This document shows, one piece after another, positions 25,482 through 33,565 of a stretch of DNA of 64,000 nt. Source of the stretch: Streptomyces sp. NL15-2K. Lineage in GTDB: Bacteria; Actinomycetota; Actinomycetes; Streptomycetales; Streptomycetaceae. The translations under genes were made by a program, and so were the position numbers. A model generated the notes under the pieces. That model saw nothing but the letters and a program-made list of their open reading frames with translations, made no database searches and had not been told where the DNA came from. The stretch lies in NCBI RefSeq assembly GCF_030551255.1, contig NZ_CP130630.1, positions 10,911,001 to 10,975,000 of the forward strand, given 5' to 3'. Numbering within the stretch: position 1 is the stretch's first letter; every line of letters starts with the position of its first letter.

Positions 25482-26678
25482 TTACGCGCTGAGCCGGCGG
25501 ACCTCCGACACGGTGTCCGGGTCGGGGCTGCCTCCGATCTCGTCGAGGAGGGCTCCGCACCGGGCGCAGGTCTCCCCGGCGAGCCCGCACAGCTCGCGCA
25601 CCCGGGACCGCAGGTCCGCGCGGCGCTGCGGATACTCGTCCCAGAGCCGGTCCACCTCGGCCAGCAGCAGCCCGGCCTGCTCCCGCGCCACCCCCACCAG
25701 GGCGGGAGCGCCGATGCGGCGGGCGAAGTCGAAGACCTTGCCGGAGTAGGGCAGCGGCAGGACCGGCAGGCCGGACAGCGCCGCGAAGATCACGAAGTGC
25801 AGACGCATGCCGACGGCGAGATCCAGGTGGCGCATGAAACCGAGGAGCTGTCCCGGGCTGTAGGCGCCGTGCAGGATCCGTCCCCGGTCGGGTGCGCTCA
25901 TGTGGGACAGCACGGCGTGGGCGTGCCGCACGTCGTGGCGTTCCATGGGCAGGAACACCACGTGCGCGTCGAGGCGGCGGACGAGGAAGTCCGCGACGTC
26001 GGCGAGCAGCGCGTGGTAGTCGCCCTCGTCCAGCTTCTCGGCCGCCCGGCCCGGCTCCCGCACCGACATGCCCACCAGCCGGCCGTGGGCGGGCACGCCC
26101 TCGTTGCGCATCATCCGGTCGGTGAACGGCTCCGGCTCCAGCAGCAGCGCCGGATCGGCGGTGACCGTGATCTCGCGCTCGACCCCGACCTCCTCCAGGA
26201 CGAGCCGGGATTCCTCGTCCCGGACCACGACGTCGTCCATCTCCGCCAGCACCGTGCGCACTGTCTCCCGGTCCTCCGGCTCCCCCAGCGGGCCGGCGCC
26301 GACGGCATAGGCGAAGGTGCGGACGCCGCGTTCCTGCGCGGCGCGCACCAGTCGCAGGTAGCGGCGCGCCTCGCCGTCGTAGAGGATGCCGCCGCCGCCC
26401 AGCACGAGCACGTCCAGGGAGGCCAGCGTGTCATGCACCCGGTTGCGGCTGACGCCCTCCCAGTCGACCACCTCGTCGGCCTCGCGGACGTGGGCGCGGG
26501 TGTGCGCGGCGTCGCGGCTGAGAACGACCAGCCGGGCCTGCGGGCGCTGGGCGCGCAGACAGCCGAGGACGGAGGTCAGGATCGACTCGTCGCCGATATT
26601 GAAGCCGCCGTACGAACCGAGCACGCCGATGCGCGGATGCGGCCCGGCGGGGGGCGGATGCGGTGGGGCAGATGTCAT
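25482..26678 (-). CDS. Polysaccharide pyruvyl transferase family protein
   Basis: A 398-residue protein of the polysaccharide pyruvyl transferase (PS_pyruv_trans) family, related to CsaB. It shows RIGVLGSYGGFNIGDESIL at the N-terminus, LDVLVLGGGGILYD in the middle, FAYAVGAGPLG and, in the C-terminal half, GMRLHFVIFAALSGLPVLPLPY. Family members transfer pyruvate ketals to cell-envelope glycans. A C-terminal CARCG motif could bind a metal. ATG at 26676-26678 has GGGAG eight bases upstream. No glycosyltransferases are nearby, so the acceptor is unknown. It diverges from the sigma factor gene. Confidence 0.85.
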   Translation of the reverse strand: MTSAPPHPPPAGPHPRIGVLGSYGGFNIGDESILTSVLGCLRAQRPQARLVVLSRDAAHTRAHVREADEVVDWEGVSRNRVHDTLASLDVLVLGGGGILYDGEARRYLRLVRAAQERGVRTFAYAVGAGPLGEPEDRETVRTVLAEMDDVVVRDEESRLVLEEVGVEREITVTADPALLLEPEPFTDRMMRNEGVPAHGRLVGMSVREPGRAAEKLDEGDYHALLADVADFLVRRLDAHVVFLPMERHDVRHAHAVLSHMSAPDRGRILHGAYSPGQLLGFMRHLDLAVGMRLHFVIFAALSGLPVLPLPYSGKVFDFARRIGAPALVGVAREQAGLLLAEVDRLWDEYPQRRADLRSRVRELCGLAGETCARCGALLDEIGGSPDPDTVSEVRRLSA

Positions 26679-26757
26679 CCGTGAGCTCCCGTCATGTGGG
26701 GGTCTCATCCCTCAGTAGACCCTTGTCGAACGATCATTCGCAATTCAGGGCGATACG

Positions 26758-26823
26758 TCAGGGAAGCGGCGTCCCGCCCCTCGCGTTGACGATCTCCGCG
26801 GTGATGAAGGACGCCTCCCCATG
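26758..26823 (-). pseudogene. 3' relic of a short-chain dehydrogenase gene
   Basis: On the minus strand this stretch reads GEASFITAEIVNARGG then TPLP and a stop. The EASFIT-x-E-x-V-N-x-x-GG pattern is the usual C-terminal end of SDR-family reductases. Upstream on the same strand the sequence stops looking like an SDR at once, so only about 20 codons survive. The match is short but highly characteristic. Confidence 0.55.
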
Positions 26824-27039
26824 GTCCGGGGGCGGGTCCATGGGCCCGGTCCAGCCGGGATGCGGCTGGTCCTGGGCCGGGAACTCGGGGCGCGGGTGGC
26901 GTTCGGCGGGGTGCTGTGGTGCGGTCACGGCTCTGCTCCCTCTGCGTCGCGGTCCCACCGTGTGCGCGGCCCACGGGGCGCACGGTTCGTTCGTCGAGCC
27001 CCCGGGTACCCGTGGTTCCGGGTACGAGGCTTCGGCGCA

Positions 27040-27121
27040 GAAGGAAGAAGAAGAGCAGAAGAAAGAAGAAAGAGGCAGAAGAAAGAAGGAGAAGGAAGAA
27101 GAGGACGGGGGACGGAGGAAC
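27040..27121 (+). other. Purine-rich leader tract before the sigma factor gene
   Basis: About 80 bases consisting almost only of A and G (GAAGAAGAA- and AGAAAG-type runs) precede the sigma factor start and include its ribosome binding site. In a genome of about 70% GC such a strand-asymmetric tract is conspicuous. It may form unusual DNA structure or keep the mRNA leader unfolded for strong translation. The mechanism is inference. Confidence 0.7.
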
Positions 27122-27127
27122 ACGAAC

Positions 27128-28147
27128 ATGTCTCCCCAGGCACGGACCCGTGAGGCGGCCCCCCAGGAGGACCGCCGCGCTCCCGCCCGCACCGCGCGGC
27201 TGCGCAGCCGGATCCCCGAGCCCGACGAGGAGCCCGACCTGCTCGGCCAGTACCTGGCGCAGATCGCGGCCACGCCCCTGCTGACCGCCGAGGACGAGGT
27301 CCGCCTCGCCCAGCGCCTGGAGGCCGGCGTGCACGCCCTGACGGAGCTGGAGGAGGCCGACGCCGGCGAGCGGACGCTGTCGCCACGACGCCGCCGCGAG
27401 CTGGAGGAGACGGCCCGGGACGGCCTGGCGGCCAAGGACCACATGGTCCGGGCCAACCTGCGGCTCGTGGTCGCGATGGCCAAGCGGCACGCCCATCGCG
27501 GACTGCCTCTCCTCGACGTCATCCAGGAGGGCAATCTGGGCCTGATCCGGGCCGTGGAGAAGTTCGACCACACCAAGGGGTTCAAGTTCTCCACGTACGC
27601 CACGTGGTGGATCCGGCAGGCCATCGAGCGCGGCCTCGCGGCGCACGCGCGGTCCGTGCGGCTGCCCATGCACGTGGTGGAACGCCTGCAGAAGCTCGCC
27701 AAGGTCGAACGGCGCCTGCAACTGACCCTGGACCGCGAGCCCACCGCCGAAGAGGTCGCCGAGGACAGCGGCTTCGCCGTCGAGAAGGTCATCTGGCTGC
27801 GTCGCGTCGGACGGCATGCGGTCAGCCTGGACACCCCCGTGGACGACACCGGTGAGACGGTCGTGGGGGACCTCATCCCCGACACGGAGGTGCTCCAGGC
27901 CCCGGAGGTCGCCGAATACCGCGCGCTCGCCGAGGAGTTGAGGCAGGCCGTCGGCACCCTGCCACCCCGCGAGGCCATGATCCTCAGCCTCCGCTACGGC
28001 CTGCACGACGGCCGTTCGCGCACCCTCCAGGAGGTGGCGCAGCAGGTCGGTCTGACCCGGGAGCGGGTACGCCAGCTGGAGAAGGAGTCCCTCACCCGGC
28101 TCCGGGCGTCCGGGATCGGGGAGCGTCTGGTGGAGTGGGCGAGCTGA
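27128..28147 (+). CDS. Principal-like (group 2) RNA polymerase sigma factor
   Basis: A 339-residue sigma-70 factor. Region 1.2 is DLLGQYLAQIAATPLLTAEDEVRLAQRLE; regions 2.1-2.4 include ANLRLVVAMAKRH, LLDVIQEGNLGLIRAVEKFD and FSTYATWWIRQAIERGL; region 3 follows; region 4.2 is TLQEVAQQVGLTRERVRQLEKESLTRLR. This is the RpoD/Hrd pattern without the long acidic N-terminus of HrdB, so a non-essential paralogue of the HrdA/HrdC/HrdD class is likely. ATG at 27128 has GGAGG nine bases upstream; the long open frame further upstream encodes only Lys/Glu-rich text from the purine tract. Region 2.4 resembles HrdB, so its promoters may be similar to housekeeping ones. Confidence 0.93.
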   Translation: MSPQARTREAAPQEDRRAPARTARLRSRIPEPDEEPDLLGQYLAQIAATPLLTAEDEVRLAQRLEAGVHALTELEEADAGERTLSPRRRRELEETARDGLAAKDHMVRANLRLVVAMAKRHAHRGLPLLDVIQEGNLGLIRAVEKFDHTKGFKFSTYATWWIRQAIERGLAAHARSVRLPMHVVERLQKLAKVERRLQLTLDREPTAEEVAEDSGFAVEKVIWLRRVGRHAVSLDTPVDDTGETVVGDLIPDTEVLQAPEVAEYRALAEELRQAVGTLPPREAMILSLRYGLHDGRSRTLQEVAQQVGLTRERVRQLEKESLTRLRASGIGERLVEWAS

Positions 28148-28176
28148 CACCTCGGTGGGATGGTAGAAGCAGGCAT

Positions 28177-28215
28177 ATGACCAACTCGCTCATCACCCTG
28201 GCAGGTGCCCGATGA
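28177..28215 (+). CDS. Twelve-codon leader ORF upstream of the Nudix gene
   Basis: ATG at 28177 with AGAAGCAGG upstream opens MTNSLITLAGAR and stops at TGA 28213-28215, overlapping the Nudix start in an ATGA arrangement. The size and overlap suggest translational coupling rather than a functional peptide. It could be fortuitous; conservation of the overlap in relatives would settle it. Confidence 0.45.
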   Translation: MTNSLITLAGAR

Positions 28216-28880
28216 CCGCCGGCATCGACACCCCGGACAGCCGCGGCCGCACCGGACTCGACCGCACCGGCCTGGACCTGACACGAAACCCCCGGGTCAA
28301 GGTCCGGGACGTGGAACTCCTGTCCAGCCACTGGTACGTCGAGCGCGCCACCACCTTCGACCTCCAGCACGCCGACGGCACCTGGAGCACCCAGCAGCGC
28401 GAGACCCACGACCGCGGCAACGGGGCCACCATGCTGCTGTACGACGCCGAACGCGAAACCGTGCTGCTCACCCGCCAGTTCCGCTTCCCGGTGTACGTCA
28501 ACGGACACCCCGACGGGATGCTGATCGAGACACCGGGCGGCGTGCTCGACGACGAGGACGAGCACCCGGAGATCGCGGTACGGCGCGAGGTCGTCGAGGA
28601 GACCGGGCACACCATCGGCGAGGTCCGGCACGTCTTCGACGTCTACATGAGCCCAGGCTCGGTCACCGAACGCGTCAGCTTCTACGCCGCCGCCTACGGC
28701 CCCTCGACCCACACCCACGAAGGGGGCGGCCTGGACGAGGAGGGCGAGGACATCGAGATCCTCGAACTGCCCTTCCGCCGCGCCCTGGAGATGATCCGCA
28801 CCGGGGAGATCGCCGACGCGAAGACCATCATGCTGCTGCAATGGGCGGCCCTGGAGGGGCCGTTCGCCCGCGGGACGTGA
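28212..28880 (+). CDS. Nudix hydrolase (ADP-ribose/GDP-mannose pyrophosphatase type)
   Basis: A 222-residue Nudix protein of the NudF/NudK-like group. The Nudix box is recognisable as ETPGGVLDDED followed by REVVEETGHTIGE (about residues 112-142), with the catalytic Glu pair intact. VLLTRQFRFPVYVNG before it, and MSPGSVTERVSFYAA after it, are typical of the NDP-sugar/ADP-ribose pyrophosphatase subgroup. Such enzymes hydrolyse nucleoside diphosphates linked to another moiety, using Mg2+. ATG at 28212 overlaps the stop of a short leader ORF. Exact substrate cannot be assigned. Confidence 0.88.
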   Translation: MTAGIDTPDSRGRTGLDRTGLDLTRNPRVKVRDVELLSSHWYVERATTFDLQHADGTWSTQQRETHDRGNGATMLLYDAERETVLLTRQFRFPVYVNGHPDGMLIETPGGVLDDEDEHPEIAVRREVVEETGHTIGEVRHVFDVYMSPGSVTERVSFYAAAYGPSTHTHEGGGLDEEGEDIEILELPFRRALEMIRTGEIADAKTIMLLQWAALEGPFARGT

Positions 28881-28892
28881 AGTCCCTTGACT

Positions 28893-28906
28893 TGAAGTGC
28901 ACTTCA
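28893..28906. promoter_or_regulatory. Palindromic operator with TTGACT, upstream of the broken aldo/keto reductase
   Basis: A perfect 14-bp palindrome TGAAGTGCACTTCA lies just after TTGACT (28888-28893), which could be a -35 element, 50 bp before the aldo/keto reductase start. A palindrome placed between -35 and -10 is typical of MerR-family sites; aldo/keto reductases are often controlled that way in Streptomyces. No MerR gene is in this window. Confidence 0.5.
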
Positions 28907-28959
28907 GCATGAAGACTCCCGTGCGTGCCCCGAGCGTGGGCACGCATGGAAGGAGCATC

Positions 28960-29983
28960 ATGAAGTACCGCACGATCGGCAGTGACCCGAACAACCGCCG
29001 CGAGGTGAGCGTGCTCGCCCTCGGCGCGATGCTGTTCGGCTCCCGGACGGACGAGGAGACCTCCTTCGCCGTACTCGACCGGTACGTCGAGGCCGGCGGG
29101 AACTTCATCGACACGTCCGACAACTACGCCTTCTGGATCGACGGCGGCCAGGGCGGGCAGAGCGAGGAACTCCTCGGACGCTGGCGCAGGAGCCGCGGCA
29201 TCCGCGACGAGATCGTCATCGCCACCAAGCTCGGCGCCCGCCCCCTCGCCCCCGGCACCAGCTACGTCGACAACCCGGAGGGCCTGTCCGCGAAGGTGAT
29301 CCGCGAGTCCGCCGAACGCAGCCGGATGGGGGTACCGCCCGCGCGAGCGTAGCCGAGCGTGGGGGAGGCTCGGGGTCGACAAGCTGGACCTGCTGTACGC
29401 GCACATCGAGGACCACACCGTCCCCCTGCGCGAGACCGTCGAGGGCTTCGCCGAACTCGTCGCCGAGGGCACCGTCGGTCTGCTCGGCGTCAGCAACCAC
29501 GCCGTCTGGCGGGTGGAGCGGGCCCGCGCCCTCGCGTCCGCCGCGGGGCTGCCGGGCTATGAGGTACTCCAGTACCAGCACAGCTACCTGCGGCCACGTA
29601 TCGACGTGCCGAGCGACCTCTTCCCGGACGGCAGCCTCGGCCACGCCGGCCCCGATCTCCTCGGCTACCTGCGCGAAGAGCCCACCCTGACCCTGGTCGC
29701 CTACTCACCCCTGCTGACCGGCGCCTACGTACGCGACGACAAGCCGCTCCCACCGGACTACGACCACCCGGGCACCCCGCCCCGCCTCGCGGCCCTGCGC
29801 GAGGTGGCGCGCGAGACCGGCGCGACCGTCAACCAGGTCGTCCTGGCCTGGCAGATCGGCGGCGAACTGCCGGTCGTCCCGCTGGCCGGAGCCTCGTCGG
29901 TGGCGCAACTGGAGGAGAACCTGGCGGCGGTGGACCTGGAGCTGACCGCGGAGCAGCGGGCCCGGCTCGACGGGGCACACTGA
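28960..29983 (+). pseudogene. Aldo/keto reductase, interrupted by a small repeat insertion
   Basis: The 5' part (MKYRTIGS, LALGAMLFGSRTDEETS, FIDTSDNYAFW) and the 3' part (LGVDKLDLLYAHIED, EGTVGLLGVSNHAVWR, TLVAYSPLLTGAY, VNQVVLAWQIGG) together make a full-length aldo/keto reductase of the family that reduces carbonyls with NADPH. Between codon 122 (29323-29325) and the LGVDKLDL segment, which restarts in another frame at 29369, sit 43 bases where an intact gene would have about six. The first frame reaches TAG at 29350-29352. The enzyme is therefore split. ATG at 28960 has AAGGAG upstream. The catalytic Asp-Tyr pair is in the first fragment. Confidence 0.85.
29326..29368. repeat. Short palindromic repeat inserted in the aldo/keto reductase gene
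   Basis: The interrupting segment contains GGGGGTACC at its left and GTGGGGGAG at its right, with CGCGCGAGCG and GCCGAGCG between, giving partial dyad symmetry. Closely similar GGGGGTACC...GGGGGAG cassettes recur in Streptomyces chromosomes, usually between genes (from memory of the genus). Net gain is about 37 bp, which shifts the reading frame, and the insert also supplies an in-frame TAG. Confidence 0.7.
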
Positions 29984-30042
29984 ACGCGCCGGTCGTACAC
30001 CGCCGCAGTACGCTCCAGACGGAACCGAAGGAGAGTGGATCC

Positions 30043-30846
30043 ATGACCACTTTGCCCACCGGGCGATCCGTCCGGAGCACGCCCGAAGGCCTGCTGTGGG
30101 AGCCCAGCGAACGCTGGGTGCGCGGGTACAAGGGCGAGGTCGCCGTCGTCGACAGCCGGCACCCCGTCCTCGTCTGGGAGCCGGACCTGCCCGTCCCGCA
30201 GTACGCCTTCCCGAGCGGCGAGGTCCGCACGGACCTCCTCCGCCCGGCCAAGAACCCCCCGACCGGCACCCACACCGGATCGCAGATCTTCCACGACCTC
30301 GAAGTGGACGGGGAGCTGCGGGAGAACGCGGCCTGGACGTTCCCCGCCGCCGACCTGGCCGACCACATCGCCTTCGAGTGGTTCCGGCGCCGGGACACCG
30401 GCCTCGACCGCTGGTACGAGGAGGAGGAAGAGATCTTCATCCACCCGCGCGACCCGCACAAACGGGTCGACGCGCTGCCCAGCAGCCGCCACGTGAGGGT
30501 CGAGGTCGCCGGCACGGTCGTCGCGGACACCCGCCGGCCGGTGCTGCTCTTCGAGACCGGCCTGCCGACGCGGTACTACATCCCCCGCGAGGACGTCCGC
30601 CTCGACCTGTTCGAGTCCACCGACCACCGCACGGGCTGCCCCTACAAGGGCAGGGCCCAGTACTGGAACTGGCGGGGCGGGGCGGACGTACCCCGGAACA
30701 TCGTCTGGAGCTACCCGGACCCGCTGGCCCCGGTGGCCGCCGTGAAGGGGCTGCTGGCCTTCTACAACGAGGCCGTGGACATCATCGTGGACGGCGTACG
30801 CGTGGAGCGGCCGGTCACGCCGTTCACCGCGAGCCTCAAGGCCTGA
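30043..30846 (+). CDS. DUF427 domain protein (two tandem domains)
   Basis: A 267-residue protein made of two DUF427 units: residues about 25-115 (VRGYKGEVAVVDSRHPVLVWEP, then YAFPSGEVRTDLL) and about 145-255 (VRVEVAGTVVADTRRPVLLFETGLPTRYYIPREDVRLDLF, then YWNWRGG and FYNEAVDIIVDGVRVERP). The family is widespread in actinobacteria and has no established function. ATG at 30043 has AAGGAG upstream. The last 11 bp overlap the convergent GntR-family gene. Confidence 0.88.
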   Translation: MTTLPTGRSVRSTPEGLLWEPSERWVRGYKGEVAVVDSRHPVLVWEPDLPVPQYAFPSGEVRTDLLRPAKNPPTGTHTGSQIFHDLEVDGELRENAAWTFPAADLADHIAFEWFRRRDTGLDRWYEEEEEIFIHPRDPHKRVDALPSSRHVRVEVAGTVVADTRRPVLLFETGLPTRYYIPREDVRLDLFESTDHRTGCPYKGRAQYWNWRGGADVPRNIVWSYPDPLAPVAAVKGLLAFYNEAVDIIVDGVRVERPVTPFTASLKA

Positions 30847-31621
30847 CCAGCAGCTGGAAGTCGAAGGTGTAGCGGGCCGCGCGGTAGATGTGCGTCCCGT
30901 ACTCCACCGGCCGTCCCGTGTCGTCGTACGCCGTGCGCTGCATGGTCAGCAGCGCCGCACCCGCCGGCTCGTCGAGGAGGTCCGCCTCCTCGGTGGCGGC
31001 GCCGCGGGCGCCGATGGTCTGGCGGGCGCTGTGCAGGGTGATGCCGGCGGAGCGCAGCATCCGGTACAGGCCGGTCGACTCCAGTCGCGCGGTGTCGAGG
31101 TCGAGCAGGGTCGCGGGCAGGTGGTTGCAGAGGAAGGCCACGGGCTGGCCGTGCGTGGAGCGCAGCCGCTCCAGGACCGTGACCTCGCTGCCCTCCGCGA
31201 CCCCGAGGGCGGCCGCGACGTCGGCGGTCGCCGGGACGACCTCGTTGCGCACGACCCGGGTGGCCGGTCCCTGCCCGGCCGCCTCCAGGTCGTCGTACAG
31301 ACTGCTGAGCTCCAGCGGGCGCTTGACCTGACTGTGCACCACCTGCGTGCCGACGCCGCGACGCCGGACCAGGAGCCCCTTGTCGACCAGGGACTGGATG
31401 GCCTGGCGGACCGTCGGCCGGGACAGCCCGAGACGTACGGACAGGTCGATCTCGTTGCCCAGGAGGTTGCCGGGGGCGAGCACACCGTGCTCGATCGCCG
31501 CCTCCAGCTGCTGGGCGAGCTGGTAGTACAGCGGCACCGGGCTGGCGCGGTCCAGGGCGAAGTCCAGAGAGCTGAGCGCGGGGGCGGTCACGGAACGCGA
31601 GTGGTTGCCGGTCTTCGCCAT
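30836..31621 (-). CDS. GntR/HutC-family regulator (likely inositol operon regulator)
   Basis: A 261-residue regulator. The winged helix at about 25-90 includes PLYYQLAQQLEAAIEHG, LPNEIDLS-like text (LLGNEIDLSVRLGLSRPTVRQAIQSLVDKGLLVRRRGVGTQVV) and is followed by a UTRA ligand domain (about 110-255). HutC-group proteins sense small sugars or amino acids. Its gene is downstream of iolD (49 bp after the iolD stop) on the same strand, so it probably belongs to the iolC-to-iolD operon. The divergent site at 36452-36515 is a candidate target. ATG at 31619-31621 has GGGAGG upstream. Confidence 0.88.
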   Translation of the reverse strand: MAKTGNHSRSVTAPALSSLDFALDRASPVPLYYQLAQQLEAAIEHGVLAPGNLLGNEIDLSVRLGLSRPTVRQAIQSLVDKGLLVRRRGVGTQVVHSQVKRPLELSSLYDDLEAAGQGPATRVVRNEVVPATADVAAALGVAEGSEVTVLERLRSTHGQPVAFLCNHLPATLLDLDTARLESTGLYRMLRSAGITLHSARQTIGARGAATEEADLLDEPAGAALLTMQRTAYDDTGRPVEYGTHIYRAARYTFDFQLLVRP

Positions 31622-31670
31622 GGACGTACCTCCCTCAATGGGTCGGGGGCGGGCTGCGGACGTGGGGGCG

Positions 31671-33557
31671 TCACAGGTGGCGGCGCCGGGTGGCGGCCTC
31701 GCGTTCGTACGTCTCCCGGGCGCTCGACGCGGCCTCGCGTGAGGCCACCTCGGCCACCGGCACGTCCCACCAGGCTTCGGCCGGGGGAGCGGTCGGCGTC
31801 GGATCGGTCTCGACGTACACACAGGTCGGCCGGTCCGAGGCACGGGCCGCGGCCAGCGCCTCGCGCAGCTCCCGCACGGTCTTGGCACGCAGCACGTCCA
31901 TGCCGAGGCTGGCCGCGTTGGCGGCGAGGTCGACCGGGAGCGGGGCGCCGGTGAACGTGCCGTCGGCGGCCCGGTGGCGGTAGGCGGTGCCGAAGCGCTC
32001 GCCGCCGACCGTCTCGGACAGACCGCCGATGGAGGCGTAGCCGTGGTTCTGGATCAGGACCATGTTGACCGGCAGGCCCTCCTGGACGGCCGTGACGATC
32101 TCCGTCGGCATCATCAGGTACGTGCCGTCGCCGACCAGCGCCCACACGGGCGTGCCGGGCGCGGCCTGCTGGACGCCGATCGCGGCCGGGATCTCGTAGC
32201 CCATGCAGGAGTAGCCGTACTCCAGGTGGTACTGGCGCGGACCGCGGGCCCGCCACAGCTTGTGCAGGTCGCCGGGGAGCGAGCCGGCCGCGTTGATCAC
32301 CACGTCGTCCTCACCCACGACCGCGTCCAGCGCGCCGAGCAGCTGGGTCTGGGTCGGGACGGCGCTGTCGTCGTCCGCGCGGTAGACGGTCTCGACGACC
32401 TGCTCCCAGCGCTCCTTGCCGGCGCGGTACTCGGACGCGTACGCGGGGTCCACACGGTGGCCTTCGAGGGCCGTGGCGAGGGCCTCAAGGCCCGCCCTGG
32501 CGTCGCAGACCAAGGTGCGGGCCGCCAGCTTGTGGGCGTCGAAGGCGGTGACGTTGAGGTTCAGGAAGCGGACGTCCGGGTTCTGGAAGAGGGTGCCGGA
32601 GGCGGTCGTGAAGTCGGTGTACCGCGTCCCGACCCCGATGATCAGGTCCGCGCCCCGGGCGAGGTCGTCGCTCGCCGCCGTGCCGGTGTGGCCGATGCCG
32701 CCGAGGTCGGCCGGGTGGTCGTGGCGCAGCGAACCCTTGCCCGCCTGGGTGGCGGCGACCGGGATGCCGGTGGCGTCCACCAGCGCCTTCAGGGCCTGCT
32801 CGGCCTCGCTGTGGTGCACTCCGCCGCCCGCGACGATCAGCGGGCGTGCGGCGGCCCGGATCACGCGGACGGCCTCGGCCAGCTCCACCGGGTCGGGCGC
32901 GGGACGCCGTACGCGCCACACCCGCTCGGCGAAGAACTCCTCGGGCCAGTCGAAGGCCTCCGCCTGCACGTCCTGCGGCAGCGCGAGGGTGACGGCGCCG
33001 GTCTCGGCGGGGTCGGCGAGGACGCGCATGGCGTTCAGCGCGGACGGGATGAGCGCCTCGGGGCGGGTGACACGGTCGAAGTATCTGGACACCGGGCGCA
33101 GGGTGTCGTTGACCGACACATCGGCCTCGGTCGGGTGCTCCAGCTGCTGGAGCAGCGGGTCGGCGGGTCGGGTGGCGAAGTAGTCGCCGGGCAGCAGGAG
33201 GACCGGCAGCCGGTTGATCGTCGCGAGGGCCGCGCCGGTGACCAGGTTGGTGGCACCCGGGCCGATCGAGGTGGTGACCGCCTGCGCGGACAGGCGGTTG
33301 AGCTGGCGGGCGTACCCCACCGCCGCGTGCACCATCGCCTGCTCGTTGCGGCCCTGGTGGTACGGCATCGTGGCGTCCTCCCCGATGCCTGCCTCGATGA
33401 GCGCCTGGCCGACGCCCGCCACGTTGCCGTGGCCGAAGATGCCCCAGGTGCCGGCGATCAGCCGGTGCCGTACGCCGTCCCGCTCGGTGTACTGGGCGGA
33501 CAGGAACCGCACCAGTGCCTGGGCGACGGTCAGGCGGATGGTGGTCGGGTGGCTCAT
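31671..33557 (-). CDS. iolD: 3D-(3,5/4)-trihydroxycyclohexane-1,2-dione acylhydrolase
   Basis: A 628-residue thiamine-diphosphate enzyme. It reads TVAQALVRFLSAQY at the N-terminus, GIFGHGNVAGVGQAL in the TPP-binding alpha domain, and VGDGTYLMMPTEIVTAVQEGLPVNMVLIQNHGY, which holds the Mg/TPP motif (GDG with the downstream N). IolD opens the six-membered ring of the diketone made from myo-inositol, giving 5-deoxyglucuronate. ATG at 33555-33557 follows GTGAGG. It is nine bases downstream of the iolB stop. Confidence 0.95.
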   Translation of the reverse strand: MSHPTTIRLTVAQALVRFLSAQYTERDGVRHRLIAGTWGIFGHGNVAGVGQALIEAGIGEDATMPYHQGRNEQAMVHAAVGYARQLNRLSAQAVTTSIGPGATNLVTGAALATINRLPVLLLPGDYFATRPADPLLQQLEHPTEADVSVNDTLRPVSRYFDRVTRPEALIPSALNAMRVLADPAETGAVTLALPQDVQAEAFDWPEEFFAERVWRVRRPAPDPVELAEAVRVIRAAARPLIVAGGGVHHSEAEQALKALVDATGIPVAATQAGKGSLRHDHPADLGGIGHTGTAASDDLARGADLIIGVGTRYTDFTTASGTLFQNPDVRFLNLNVTAFDAHKLAARTLVCDARAGLEALATALEGHRVDPAYASEYRAGKERWEQVVETVYRADDDSAVPTQTQLLGALDAVVGEDDVVINAAGSLPGDLHKLWRARGPRQYHLEYGYSCMGYEIPAAIGVQQAAPGTPVWALVGDGTYLMMPTEIVTAVQEGLPVNMVLIQNHGYASIGGLSETVGGERFGTAYRHRAADGTFTGAPLPVDLAANAASLGMDVLRAKTVRELREALAAARASDRPTCVYVETDPTPTAPPAEAWWDVPVAEVASREAASSARETYEREAATRRRHL

Positions 33558-33565
33558 CGGGGACC

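Larger units (their letters stand above)
26679..27127. promoter_or_regulatory. Divergent intergenic region between pyruvyl transferase and sigma factor genes
   Basis: A 449-bp gap without an intact gene. It contains an imperfect palindrome CGAACGATCATTCG at 26727-26740 near the pyruvyl transferase-like gene (a possible operator), a short relic of an SDR gene at 26758-26823, and a purine-only tract at about 27040-27121 next to the sigma factor start. No clear -35/-10 pair stands out. Confidence 0.5.

Noticed and set aside
26663..27127. N-terminal extension of the sigma factor
   Set aside because: The upstream in-frame part includes the purine tract (Lys/Glu runs) and no sigma region. GGAGG sits before the ATG at 27128.
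26705..28150. Long minus-strand frames opposite the sigma factor gene
   Set aside because: Antisense to a clear sigma-70 gene. The end of one contains the SDR-like text recorded as a relic; the rest is not protein-like.
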